DNA from: an uncultured Prevotella sp.
Lineage (GTDB): Bacteria; Bacteroidota; Bacteroidia; Bacteroidales; Bacteroidaceae
DNA length: 19,157 nt
Reading direction: 5' to 3'
Assembly: GCA_934219025.1 (NCBI GenBank)
Contig: CAKQDG010000035.1
Coordinates: forward strand, 1-19,157
Position 1 is the stretch's first letter; the number at the start of each line of letters is the position of its first letter. Under the pieces are notes generated by a model. That model was not told the origin of the DNA. It did no database searches and saw only the letters and a list, made by a program, of their open reading frames with translations. Both the position numbers and the translations under genes were made by a program. This document shows, piece after piece, positions 6,898 through 15,261 of this stretch.

Positions 6898-8349
6898 ATG
6901 AAGTTAGAAACACTTTTGGAGAATATAAATCCTATTGCCGTTGTAGGCAATACGGATATTGAAATAAGCGGAGTGAACATCGACTCGCGCCGCATAAAAG
7001 AAGGCCACTTGTTTATTGCACAGCGTGGCACACAGGTTGACGGACACAAGTTCATCCCCAAAGCCATAGAACAGGGAGCCAAGGCTATACTCTGCGAGGA
7101 AATGCCGGAAGAGAAAACCGATGGCGTAACATATATTCAGGTGAAGTCTACCGAAGACGTGGTGGGCAAAGTTGCAACGGTATTCTACGGCGATCCCTCA
7201 AAGAAGCTGAAGCTTGTGGGAGTGACCGGCACAAACGGCAAGACCACCATCGCCACTTTATTATATAATATGTTTCGCAAGTTCGGATACAAATGCGGAC
7301 TGCTCTCTACCGTGTGCAACTATATTGAAGGCGAGGCAATTCCAGCTGACCATACCACCCCAGACCCTATAGAACTGAACTATCTGCTTGGAAAAATGGT
7401 GGAAGCCGGATGTCAGTATGCATTTATGGAGTGCAGTTCACATGCCATAGCGCAAAAGCGCATCGGCGGACTGAACTTTGCCGGAGGTATATTCACAAAC
7501 CTGACACGCGACCATCTGGACTACCACAAGACTTTCGAGAATTATCGCAATGCAAAGAAAGCCTTCTTCGACATGCTGCCAAAAACGGCATTCGCAATAA
7601 CCAATGCCGACGACAAGAACGGTATGATTATGGTGCAAAACACCAAGGCCACAATAAAGACATACTCCACACGCTCTATGGCAGACTTTAAGGCTAAGAT
7701 ACTGGAGTGTCACTTCGGCGGAATGTATCTCGAAATCGACGGCAGGGAAGTTGGCGTGCAATTTATCGGAAAGTTCAACGTGAGCAACCTTCTTGCCGTT
7801 TACGGAGCTGCTGTCATGCTCGGCGAAAAACCTGAAAACGTCTTGCTCGTGATGAGTACACTGAAGAGTGTGAGCGGCAGGTTGGAGCCAATTCAGTCGC
7901 CAGAGGGCTATACGGCAATCGTGGACTATGCCCACACACCAGACGCACTGGAAAATGTATTGAATGCCATACACGAAGTGCTCAACGGAAAGGGACACGT
8001 GATAACCGTATGCGGAGCGGGCGGCAACCGCGACAAGGGCAAGCGCCCGCTTATGGCACAAGAGGCAGTGAAACAGAGCGACAAGGTTATAATAACAAGC
8101 GACAATCCACGCTTTGAAGAGCCTCAAGACATCATAAACGACATGCTTGCCGGACTCGACAAGGAGCAGATGAAAAAAGTGGTGAGCATCGTAGACCGCA
8201 AGGAAGCCATACGCACAGCATGCATGATGGCACAAAAAGGTGATGTCATACTCGTGGCAGGAAAGGGACACGAGGACTACCAGGAGATAAAAGGCGTGAA
8301 ACATCACTTCGACGACAAAGAGGTGTTGAGGGAAATCATGGGTGAATAG
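6898..8349 (+). CDS. murE: UDP-N-acetylmuramoyl-L-alanyl-D-glutamate--2,6-diaminopimelate ligase MurE
   Basis: MurE is a cytoplasmic ATP-dependent ligase that adds the third residue of the stem peptide. The 483 residues show the Mur ligase layout: an N-terminal UDP-binding domain ([13 protein letters not shown], 24-36), a central ATPase with GTNGKTT (111-117), HTTPDP (152-157), ECSSHA (178-183) and the probably carbamylated Lys220 in [10 protein letters not shown], and a C-terminal domain with [11 protein letters not shown] (342-352). The DNPR motif (402-405) is characteristic of enzymes that use meso-diaminopimelate, so the peptidoglycan should be DAP type. The length is typical. It begins 28 bp after ftsI and is followed by a 125-bp spacer before mraY. 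MurF is absent from this cluster and must be encoded elsewhere. Confidence 0.96.
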   Translation: MKLETLLENINPIAVVGNTDIEISGVNIDSRRIKEGHLFIAQRGTQVDGHKFIPKAIEQGAKAILCEEMPEEKTDGVTYIQVKSTEDVVGKVATVFYGDPSKKLKLVGVTGTNGKTTIATLLYNMFRKFGYKCGLLSTVCNYIEGEAIPADHTTPDPIELNYLLGKMVEAGCQYAFMECSSHAIAQKRIGGLNFAGGIFTNLTRDHLDYHKTFENYRNAKKAFFDMLPKTAFAITNADDKNGMIMVQNTKATIKTYSTRSMADFKAKILECHFGGMYLEIDGREVGVQFIGKFNVSNLLAVYGAAVMLGEKPENVLLVMSTLKSVSGRLEPIQSPEGYTAIVDYAHTPDALENVLNAIHEVLNGKGHVITVCGAGGNRDKGKRPLMAQEAVKQSDKVIITSDNPRFEEPQDIINDMLAGLDKEQMKKVVSIVDRKEAIRTACMMAQKGDVILVAGKGHEDYQEIKGVKHHFDDKEVLREIMGE

Positions 8350-8474
8350 CCTCATCAACCACATTCCTGATAAAGCAAAGGAAACAAATAACAATATAAA
8401 CAATATGTGGAGACAGTGAGGACAAGAGTTGCAAAAATTCTTCATACTTCACTCTTCATCCATCATTAAAAATT
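8350..8474. other. murE-mraY spacer with pyrimidine-rich tract
   Basis: This 125-bp gap has no gene. The region from about 8439 to 8466 is a T/C-rich tract with repeated TTCA units (TTCATACTTCACTCTTCATC). I see no perfect TAnnTTTG promoter and no strong hairpin. It may be a decayed intergenic repeat or a leader for mraY translation. Confidence 0.4.
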
Positions 8475-9746
8475 ATGTTATACTATTTATTCAGATTTTT
8501 AGAGCAGTTTGGCATCCCAGGGAGCCACATGTGGGGATATGTTTCATTTCGTGCCCTGCTGGCCTTGATTCTGTCGCTCATAATATCAGCATGGTTCGGC
8601 GAGAAATTCATTAAATATCTCAAGGGCAAACAAATCACCGAAACACAGCGCGATGCAAAGATCGACCCCTTTGGGGTAAAGAAAATCGGAGTGCCGTCAA
8701 TGGGAGGAATTATTATCATTGTGGCAATTCTGCTGCCTGTGATATTGCTTGGAAGAATGAGAAACATATATCTCATTCTTATGATTGTTACCACAATATG
8801 GTTAGGATTCCTTGGAGGCCTCGACGACTTTATCAAGATTTTCCGTCACAACAAAGAGGGTTTGCCTGGGAAATTCAAAATCGTTGGACAGATTAGTATC
8901 GGCCTCATCGTTGGCATAATACTGTGGCTCAGCCCTGACGCCAAGGTGAACGAGAACTTAACGCTGAAAAAAGAGAACGGCACGGAGATTGTTGTAAAAC
9001 ACCGTGCTGAACCGGTAAAGTCGCTGAAAACCACAATACCGTTTGTCAAGGGACACAACCTGGACTATGCAAACATCATGGCATTCTGCGGGAAATACAA
9101 AGTTGCAGCAGGATGGATTCTGTTTGTCATAATGACTATTCTCGTAGTAACGGCAGTGTCTAACGGAGCCAACCTCAACGACGGAATGGACGGCATGTGT
9201 GCCGGGAATTCAGCTATAATAGGTGTTGCCCTCGGCATATTCGCATACGTGAGCAGCCACATTGAATATGCGGCATATTTCAATATTATGTATATCCCTG
9301 GAGCACAGGAGCTCGTTGTGTTCCTATGCGCCTTTATCGGTGCGCTCATAGGATTCTTGTGGTATAATTCATATCCGGCTCAAGTCTTTATGGGCGACAC
9401 TGGGTCGCTGACAATCGGCGGCATCATTGGAGTATGTGCCATCATTATACACAAGGAACTTATGCTTCCGATACTTTGTGGCATATTCTTTGTAGAAAGC
9501 TTGAGTGTCATACTGCAGGTTTACGTGGCAAAATGGGGCACGAAACACGGCAAGAAAATGCGCATGATCAAGCGTGCACCGCTTCACGACACATTCCGTA
9601 CTACAAACGAACAGCTTGACCCGCAAATCAAGTATCTGTTCAAAAAACCGAATACCGCAGTCCATGAATCGAAAATCACCATACGGTTCTGGATTGTAAC
9701 CATAATCCTTGCGGCATTAACTATAATAACACTGAAAATGAGATAG
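8475..9746 (+). CDS. mraY: phospho-N-acetylmuramoyl-pentapeptide-transferase MraY
   Basis: MraY is an integral membrane enzyme that transfers phospho-MurNAc-pentapeptide to undecaprenyl phosphate, making lipid I. The 423 residues form about ten membrane segments. Diagnostic motifs are QRDAKIDPFG...GVPSMGG (58-78), LGGLDDFIKI with the Asp117/Asp118 pair, NLNDGMDG (233-240) and FMGDTGSL with Asp308. It is about 60 residues longer than E. coli MraY because of a hydrophilic segment at about 155-197, a feature of Bacteroidota enzymes. The normally His-rich loop reads APLHDTFR (368-375) with only one His of the HHH cluster (see findings). ATG at 8475 gives the expected N-terminus. It is preceded by a 125-bp spacer, unlike the tightly packed upstream genes. 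Confidence 0.95.
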   Translation: MLYYLFRFLEQFGIPGSHMWGYVSFRALLALILSLIISAWFGEKFIKYLKGKQITETQRDAKIDPFGVKKIGVPSMGGIIIIVAILLPVILLGRMRNIYLILMIVTTIWLGFLGGLDDFIKIFRHNKEGLPGKFKIVGQISIGLIVGIILWLSPDAKVNENLTLKKENGTEIVVKHRAEPVKSLKTTIPFVKGHNLDYANIMAFCGKYKVAAGWILFVIMTILVVTAVSNGANLNDGMDGMCAGNSAIIGVALGIFAYVSSHIEYAAYFNIMYIPGAQELVVFLCAFIGALIGFLWYNSYPAQVFMGDTGSLTIGGIIGVCAIIIHKELMLPILCGIFFVESLSVILQVYVAKWGTKHGKKMRMIKRAPLHDTFRTTNEQLDPQIKYLFKKPNTAVHESKITIRFWIVTIILAALTIITLKMR

Positions 9747-9866
9747 TTGGATTTGAAATCAAGGAATGGGAATTAGAGACTAAATGAAGTAAGCTCTCAC
9801 AGAACTCTCAATTCTATCAGTTCTCTCAGAATTTCCAATACTCTTATATCCATAAAAAAAAAGAAA
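9747..9866. repeat. mraY-murD spacer with inverted and direct short repeats
   Basis: The 120-bp gap has no gene. It contains GATTT-G-AAATC just after the mraY stop, three CTCTCA copies (9794, 9805, 9823), and the inverted repeat AGAACT (9801-9806)/AGTTCT (9819-9824). The last resembles repeats in the murG-murC spacer. No sigma-ABfr promoter is evident. It may be a leftover mobile or intergenic repeat element, or an RNA processing site. Confidence 0.4.
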
Positions 9867-11198
9867 ATGAAAAGGATAGTAATACTTGGAGCCGGCGAGA
9901 GCGGTGCAGGAGCTGCCGTACTGGCAAAGGAAAAAGGTTTCGACGTGTTCGTTTCCGATATGTCTAACATTAAAGACAAATACAAGAAACTCATGGACGA
10001 CCATGGCGTGGAATGGGAAGAAGGTCATCACACGGAAGAGAAAATTCTCAATGCCAATGAGATTATCAAAAGTCCGGGCATCCCGAAAGAAGCCCCTATG
10101 ATACAGAAGTGTATTGCCAAAGGCATCCATATCATCAGCGAAATAGAATTTGCTGGTAGATATACTGATTCTAAGATGATTTGCATCACTGGAAGCAACG
10201 GCAAAACCACAACTACGTCTTTAATCTACCACATCTTCAAGAATGCTGGATATGATGTGGGACTGGCAGGAAATATCGGCAAGAGTCTGGCACTGCAGGT
10301 TGCTGAGACGCCCCACAAATATTACATTATCGAACTGAGTTCTTTCCAGCTCGACAACATGTACGACTTCCGGGCAAACATTGCAATCCTGCTCAACATA
10401 ACTCCTGATCATCTCGACCGTTACGAGTTTTGCATGCAGAACTATGTAGATGCCAAAATGAGGATTATACAGAACCAGACCGACGAAGACTCGTTTATCT
10501 TTTGGAACGACGACCCTATAATAAAGAAAGAACTGGACAAATACGACATCCATGCCGTGAAATGCCCGTTCTCGGAACTCAAGGAAAAAGGTTCCATAGG
10601 ATATATAGAGGAGGGGCAGTACAAAATAGAATACCCTACCCCATTCAACATGGAGCAGGAGGAACTGAGTCTTACAGGCAAACATAACATTTACAACTCG
10701 CTTGCTGCCGGAATTGCAGCAAACATCGCCGGAATTAAGAAGGAAGACATCAGAAAGAGCCTAAGCGACTTCCCCGGTGTAGAGCATCGTTTGGAAAAGG
10801 TGTGCACCGTTGGTGGCGTGAATTACGTGAACGACTCGAAGGCTACAAACGTTGATGCCTGCTGGTATGCCCTTGAAAGTATGAAGACGCCAACTATCCT
10901 AATCATTGGCGGTAAAGACAAAGGCAACGACTATAATGCAATAAAGGATCTGGTAAAACAGAAATGCGCAGGACTTGTGTATCTTGGGGCCGACAACAAG
11001 AAGCTCCACGATTTCTTCGACGGTATGGGAATCCCCGTAGCCGACACCCACAGTATGAAAGACTGTGTCAAGGCTTGCGTCGAGATGGCAAAGCCTGGAG
11101 ATACGGTCCTGTTGAGTCCGTGTTGTGCCAGCTTCGATCTTTTCAAAAACATGGAAGACCGCGGCGAACAATTCAAGGCATTGGTAAGAAATCTTTAA
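9867..11198 (+). CDS. murD: UDP-N-acetylmuramoyl-L-alanine--D-glutamate ligase MurD
   Basis: MurD is a cytoplasmic Mur ligase that adds D-Glu to UDP-MurNAc-L-Ala. The 443 residues start with a Rossmann-type UDP-binding motif (IVILGAGESGAGAA, 4-17). The ATP P-loop GSNGKTT is at 109-115, ELSSFQLD at 156-163, NITPDHLDRY at 177-186, and Lys197 in YVDAKMR is the likely carbamylated lysine. The C-terminal domain has NDSKATN and GGKDKGNDY. Length and order match the family. It lies between mraY and ftsW as in other dcw clusters and is preceded by a 120-bp spacer carrying short repeats. Confidence 0.96.
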   Translation: MKRIVILGAGESGAGAAVLAKEKGFDVFVSDMSNIKDKYKKLMDDHGVEWEEGHHTEEKILNANEIIKSPGIPKEAPMIQKCIAKGIHIISEIEFAGRYTDSKMICITGSNGKTTTTSLIYHIFKNAGYDVGLAGNIGKSLALQVAETPHKYYIIELSSFQLDNMYDFRANIAILLNITPDHLDRYEFCMQNYVDAKMRIIQNQTDEDSFIFWNDDPIIKKELDKYDIHAVKCPFSELKEKGSIGYIEEGQYKIEYPTPFNMEQEELSLTGKHNIYNSLAAGIAANIAGIKKEDIRKSLSDFPGVEHRLEKVCTVGGVNYVNDSKATNVDACWYALESMKTPTILIIGGKDKGNDYNAIKDLVKQKCAGLVYLGADNKKLHDFFDGMGIPVADTHSMKDCVKACVEMAKPGDTVLLSPCCASFDLFKNMEDRGEQFKALVRNL

Positions 11199-11226
11199 GT
11201 GGTAAGAAATAAAAAAACTATTAATA

Positions 11227-11234
11227 TAAATTTG
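11227..11234 (+). promoter_or_regulatory. possible internal promoter element ahead of ftsW
   Basis: TAAATTTG matches TAnnTTTG 23 nt before the ftsW start. No TTTG lies about 20 nt upstream. Chance matches are expected in AT-rich spacers, so this is a weak candidate. Confidence 0.22.
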
Positions 11235-11257
11235 ATTCGGGGAGAGACAAACTAATA

Positions 11258-12586
11258 ATGGCAGAAAAGACAACATCAAACAGCAAGCTGAAAGGTGATG
11301 GCACCATATGGGCAGTGTTTTTCATACTCTGTCTGATAAGCATCGTTGAGGTGTTCAGTGCCTCAAGCAATCTCACTTACAAGACATCAAACTATTGGGG
11401 TCCTGTAATAAAACACACACTTCTGCTCGGAGTGGGCGTTATGTTCATGATTGCCACGATGAATATAAAATGCAAATATTTCAAACTTGTAACGCCAGTT
11501 GCACTGTTTGTGTCATTAATAAGTCTGCTGCTATGCTTTGTTTTCGGTGCCGTGAACGACGGACACCGCTGGATTCCGATACCAGGTATCGGTCTGCAGT
11601 TCCAACCATCCGAAATAGCCAAAGGGGCTGTGGTGATGGCAACAGCACAAATTCTGAGCGCCATGCAAACGGAGCACGGCGTTGACAAGCTGGCTTTCAA
11701 ATTCATATTTTGGCTAAGTTTTGTCTTTCTCGGACTTATCGGACTGGAAAACCTGTCTACTGCAGCCTTACTCGGACTTGTAGTAATAATAATGATGTGG
11801 ATTGGCAGGGTGCCGGGCAGGCAACTCGGAAGGTTGTTAGGTGGCATAGCCATAGTAATCGTTGTGGCAATCAGTAGCATCATGATACTTGGCACCGACA
11901 AAAAGAAACAGGATGTCGGTAATCCCAAAATGGCAATGGTGGAAAGCACTGCCAACAAAGACGCCGATGCAGTAAACAAGAAAGAGAGCAAGGGTATCTT
12001 CCACCGCTTTGACACTTGGAAGAGCAGAATAGACAAATTCCTTGATGGGGAGCAGGTTCCACCCGAGGAATTCGACCTGAACAATGAAGCACAAGTGGGC
12101 TACTCTAACATTGCCATAGCCTCATCAAACATGGTGGGCAAAGGGCCTGGCAACTCCATTGCACGCGACTATCTACCACAGGCTTTCTCCGACTTTATCT
12201 ATGCCATCATCGTAGAAGAAATGGGCGTTACAGGAGCATTTATCGTATGTCTGCTTTACCTTATCCTGCTATTCCGAACAGCAAAGATAGCAAGCAGATG
12301 TGTGAACACGTTCCCCGCATTGCTGATAATGGGATTTGCACTATTACTTGTTACCCAGGCTTTGTTCAATATGGCAGTTGCCGTGGGACTTGCCCCGGTA
12401 ACGGGTCAACCTCTGCCGCTGATAAGTAAAGGTGGAACATCATCGATAGTTAATTGCGTATATATCGGCGTAATATTAAGCGTTAGCTATTCTGCAAAGA
12501 AGAAAGACGACATGCCCACATCCAATACTACAGCAACAGCGACAAAACCAGATGCCGTAAAAGCTGTTTCGGTACAACCGGCATGA
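11258..12586 (+). CDS. ftsW: septal peptidoglycan polymerase FtsW (SEDS family)
   Basis: FtsW is a polytopic SEDS glycosyltransferase that polymerises lipid II at the septum in complex with FtsI. The 442 residues contain about ten membrane segments, the GAVNDGHRWI...LQFQPSEIAK motif (97-122), GLENLSTAAL (162-171), and the large extracytoplasmic loop ending RDYLPQAFSDFIYAIIVEEMG. There Asp312 corresponds to the catalytic Asp of SEDS enzymes. PLPLISKGGTS near the C-terminus is also diagnostic. A Lys/Asp/Ala-rich hydrophilic segment at about 213-247 lengthens the loop before FDTWKSRI. The C-terminal 30 residues are Thr/Ala/Lys-rich and probably disordered. The position between murD and murG is canonical. 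Confidence 0.95.
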   Translation: MAEKTTSNSKLKGDGTIWAVFFILCLISIVEVFSASSNLTYKTSNYWGPVIKHTLLLGVGVMFMIATMNIKCKYFKLVTPVALFVSLISLLLCFVFGAVNDGHRWIPIPGIGLQFQPSEIAKGAVVMATAQILSAMQTEHGVDKLAFKFIFWLSFVFLGLIGLENLSTAALLGLVVIIMMWIGRVPGRQLGRLLGGIAIVIVVAISSIMILGTDKKKQDVGNPKMAMVESTANKDADAVNKKESKGIFHRFDTWKSRIDKFLDGEQVPPEEFDLNNEAQVGYSNIAIASSNMVGKGPGNSIARDYLPQAFSDFIYAIIVEEMGVTGAFIVCLLYLILLFRTAKIASRCVNTFPALLIMGFALLLVTQALFNMAVAVGLAPVTGQPLPLISKGGTSSIVNCVYIGVILSVSYSAKKKDDMPTSNTTATATKPDAVKAVSVQPA

Positions 12587-12639
12587 CAGGCACAAAATAT
12601 TTATTGAAACAATGACAATGAAAATAAAATATCAGAACT

Positions 12640-13755
12640 ATGGATAAAGAACTGAGAATTATAATAAGTGGAGGGGGAACGGGAGGCCATATATTCCCTG
12701 CTGTCTCCATTGCAAATGCTATTAAAGCAAAACGCCCGGACGCAAAGATTCTTTTCGTCGGAGCACTCGGACGAATGGAGATGCAACGTGTGCCGGCTGC
12801 CGGCTACGAAATAAAGGGATTGCCAGTAAGAGGACTTATCCGCCCTCTTTGGTCGCCCAAGAATATCAGTGTGCTCATCGACTATCTGAAGAGCAAGCAG
12901 ATGGCAAAGAAGATAATCAAAGATTTCAAGCCGATGGCAGCAGTGGGAGTTGGCGGATATGCCAGCGGAGCAACATTGGACGCAGCCCACTCGCTCGGTG
13001 TGCCGAGCCTCATACAAGAGCAGAACTCATATGCAGGAAAGACCAACAAGATGCTCTCTGCCAAGGTCAACAAGATTTGTGTTGCATACGACGGCATGGA
13101 ACGTTTCTTCCCTGCCGATAAAATTATGAAAACTGGCAACCCTGTAAGGCAGAACATCGTGAATGCAACAATCTCACGCGATGACGCAATCAAACAGTTT
13201 GGACTCGACCCAAAGAAGAAAACTATCCTAATTGTAGGCGGCAGCCTGGGAGCACGCACCGTAAACGAAAGCGTATTGCAGCATCTTGATGAAATCGAAA
13301 CATCAGGTGTGCAGTTCATATGGCAAACCGGCAAATACTATAATGCCGACATTATGGAGAAGATGAAAGCACATAAGCCGATGCCAATGCTCAAAGTGAT
13401 GGACTTCATTTCAGACATGGGGGCAGCTTACAAGGCTGCCGACCTGGTAATCAGCCGTGCCGGAGCAAGTAGTATCTCTGAATTCTGTTTGATTGGCAAA
13501 CCTGTGATTCTCGTTCCTTCGCCAAACGTTGCCGAGGACCACCAAACCAAGAATGCCATGGCTCTTGTTAACAAAGATGCAGCATTGATGGTAAGGGATG
13601 CTGATGCAAGGGAAAAAGTAATAGGACTCGCACTTGACACTGTAAAAGATGATAATAAATTAAGCCGCTTGACAGAAAACGTAAAGAAGCTTGGTCTGCC
13701 TGCATCTGCCGACATCATTGCCGACGAAGTATTGAAATTGGCAGAAAGGAAATAA
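12640..13755 (+). CDS. murG: lipid II synthase MurG (UDP-GlcNAc transferase)
   Basis: MurG is a membrane-associated GT-B glycosyltransferase that adds GlcNAc from UDP-GlcNAc to lipid I on the cytoplasmic face, forming lipid II. The 371 residues show the N-terminal GGGTGGHIFPA loop (11-21), GVGGYASG (103-110) and QEQNSYAG (126-133). The C-terminal domain has GGSLGARTVN and the nucleotide-sugar site SRAGASSISEF followed by PSPNVAEDHQTKNA. Length and motifs are normal. The gene starts 53 bp after ftsW and is followed by a 109-bp spacer before murC. Confidence 0.96.
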   Translation: MDKELRIIISGGGTGGHIFPAVSIANAIKAKRPDAKILFVGALGRMEMQRVPAAGYEIKGLPVRGLIRPLWSPKNISVLIDYLKSKQMAKKIIKDFKPMAAVGVGGYASGATLDAAHSLGVPSLIQEQNSYAGKTNKMLSAKVNKICVAYDGMERFFPADKIMKTGNPVRQNIVNATISRDDAIKQFGLDPKKKTILIVGGSLGARTVNESVLQHLDEIETSGVQFIWQTGKYYNADIMEKMKAHKPMPMLKVMDFISDMGAAYKAADLVISRAGASSISEFCLIGKPVILVPSPNVAEDHQTKNAMALVNKDAALMVRDADAREKVIGLALDTVKDDNKLSRLTENVKKLGLPASADIIADEVLKLAERK

Positions 13756-13864
13756 AGAAAAATAAATTTATCCCGAACTGCAAGTTCTCACTGGATTCCA
13801 AGGAAACAAAAATCTTTCAGGACCCCAAGAACTCCCGGTTCTCCTATAATAAAGGAAAAAGAAA
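13756..13864. repeat. murG-murC spacer with two perfect GAAC/GTTC inverted repeats
   Basis: There is no gene in this 109-bp gap. Two short palindromes stand out: GAACT-GCA-AGTTC (13775-13787) and AGAAC-TCCCG-GTTCT (13828-13842). Their arms are the same sequence family as the repeat in the mraY-murD spacer. A TATAAT string at 13845 is not the Bacteroidota promoter type and is not counted as one. Confidence 0.45.
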
Positions 13865-15250
13865 ATGGAACTAAAAGATATCAGATCAGTATATTTCATA
13901 GGTGCCGGCGGCATAGGTATGAGTGCCATCGCACGATATTTCATTCATCGCGGACTTGTAGTAGCCGGCTACGACAAAACTCCGTCTAAACTCACAGCAC
14001 AACTTGAGAAAGAGGGCATGCTGATTCATTATAATGAGAATGTGGACGAAATTCCACATGCCTGCAAGAAAAAAGAATCCACACTCGTTGTGTATACCCC
14101 AGCTATTCCTCAAGAACACAAGGAACTAAAGTTCTTCAATGAAAACGGTTTTGACGTTGAAAAACGTGCACAGGTTCTTGGTATGCTTACACGCACACAC
14201 AAGGGGCTCTGCGTTGCAGGCACACACGGAAAGACAACAACCTCAACGATGTGTGCCCACATCATGCACCAGAGTTCTATAGACTGCAATGCCTTCCTCG
14301 GAGGAATTTCAAAAAACTATGGTACAAACTATATCTTGAGCAACAAGAGCGACTACGTTGTAATAGAAGCAGACGAGTTTGACCGCAGCTTCCATTGGCT
14401 CCGCCCGTGGATGAGTGTCATCACCTCTACCGATCCCGACCATCTCGACATCTATGGTACAAAGGAAGCTTATCTTGAGAGTTTCCGCCATTATACCACT
14501 CTCATCCAGCCGGGCGGCGCACTGATTATCCACAAGGGCCTGGAGATGAAAGCTGATGTGCAACCTGGTGTAAAGGTATATGAATATAGTCTTAACTCCG
14601 GTGACTTTCATGCCGAGAATATAAAAATAGATAATGGAGAGATTACGTTTGACTTCATCTCACCTATCGAGAACATAAAAGACGTGCAACTTGGCCAACC
14701 CGTGCCTATCAACATAGAAAATGGTGTGGCTGCAATGGCTATGGCGCAACTAAACGGTTGTTCTGCCGAAGAACTGAAATACGGCATCAGTACATACCAC
14801 GGTGTAGATCGCAGGTTTGATTTCAAGATAAAGACAGACAAACTGGTATTCATGAGCGACTATGCCCATCATCCGAAAGAGATTTACCAGAGTGCAAAAA
14901 GTATCCGCGAACTTTATAAGGACAAGAAGATTACAGCTATCTTCCAACCACACCTTTATACAAGAACACGCGACTTCTACAAAGACTTTGCAAAAAGTCT
15001 GAGCCTGCTCGACAGCGTTGTGCTATGCGACATATATCCTGCAAGAGAACAGCCTATCCCAGGTGTTACGTCAAAGCTTATCTACGACAATCTTGAACCA
15101 GGTGTGGAAAAAGAAATGATCCACAAGGAAGATGTGCTCGAATATGTCAAGAGCCATGACTTTGAAGTGCTTGTAGTGCTTGGTGCCGGCGACCTTGACA
15201 ATTATGTGCCGCAGATTGAGAAAATTCTTGAAGCTAAGAAAAACAATTAA
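13865..15250 (+). CDS. murC: UDP-N-acetylmuramate--L-alanine ligase MurC
   Basis: MurC is a cytoplasmic ligase that starts the stem peptide by joining L-Ala to UDP-MurNAc. The 461 residues begin with the UDP-binding VYFIGAGGIGMSAIA (9-23). GTHGKTTT (119-126) is the ATP P-loop, EADEFDRSF (168-176) and STDPDHLDIYG (188-198) form the active site, and the C-terminal domain has GVDRRFD, DYAHHPKEI and FQPHLYTRT. These motifs separate MurC from the other Mur ligases in this window. The length matches the family. Only 11 bp separate it from ftsQ. Confidence 0.96.
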   Translation: MELKDIRSVYFIGAGGIGMSAIARYFIHRGLVVAGYDKTPSKLTAQLEKEGMLIHYNENVDEIPHACKKKESTLVVYTPAIPQEHKELKFFNENGFDVEKRAQVLGMLTRTHKGLCVAGTHGKTTTSTMCAHIMHQSSIDCNAFLGGISKNYGTNYILSNKSDYVVIEADEFDRSFHWLRPWMSVITSTDPDHLDIYGTKEAYLESFRHYTTLIQPGGALIIHKGLEMKADVQPGVKVYEYSLNSGDFHAENIKIDNGEITFDFISPIENIKDVQLGQPVPINIENGVAAMAMAQLNGCSAEELKYGISTYHGVDRRFDFKIKTDKLVFMSDYAHHPKEIYQSAKSIRELYKDKKITAIFQPHLYTRTRDFYKDFAKSLSLLDSVVLCDIYPAREQPIPGVTSKLIYDNLEPGVEKEMIHKEDVLEYVKSHDFEVLVVLGAGDLDNYVPQIEKILEAKKNN

Positions 15251-15261
15251 GGTAAAGACAG

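Noticed and set aside
7438..8445. Long minus-strand open frame (335 codons) opposite murE
   Set aside because: It is antisense to a fully conserved gene, Cys/His-rich as expected from antisense reading, and has no recognisable domain.
13845..13850. TATAAT as an E. coli-like -10 box before murC
   Set aside because: The Bacteroidota primary sigma factor does not use this motif and there is no matching upstream element.
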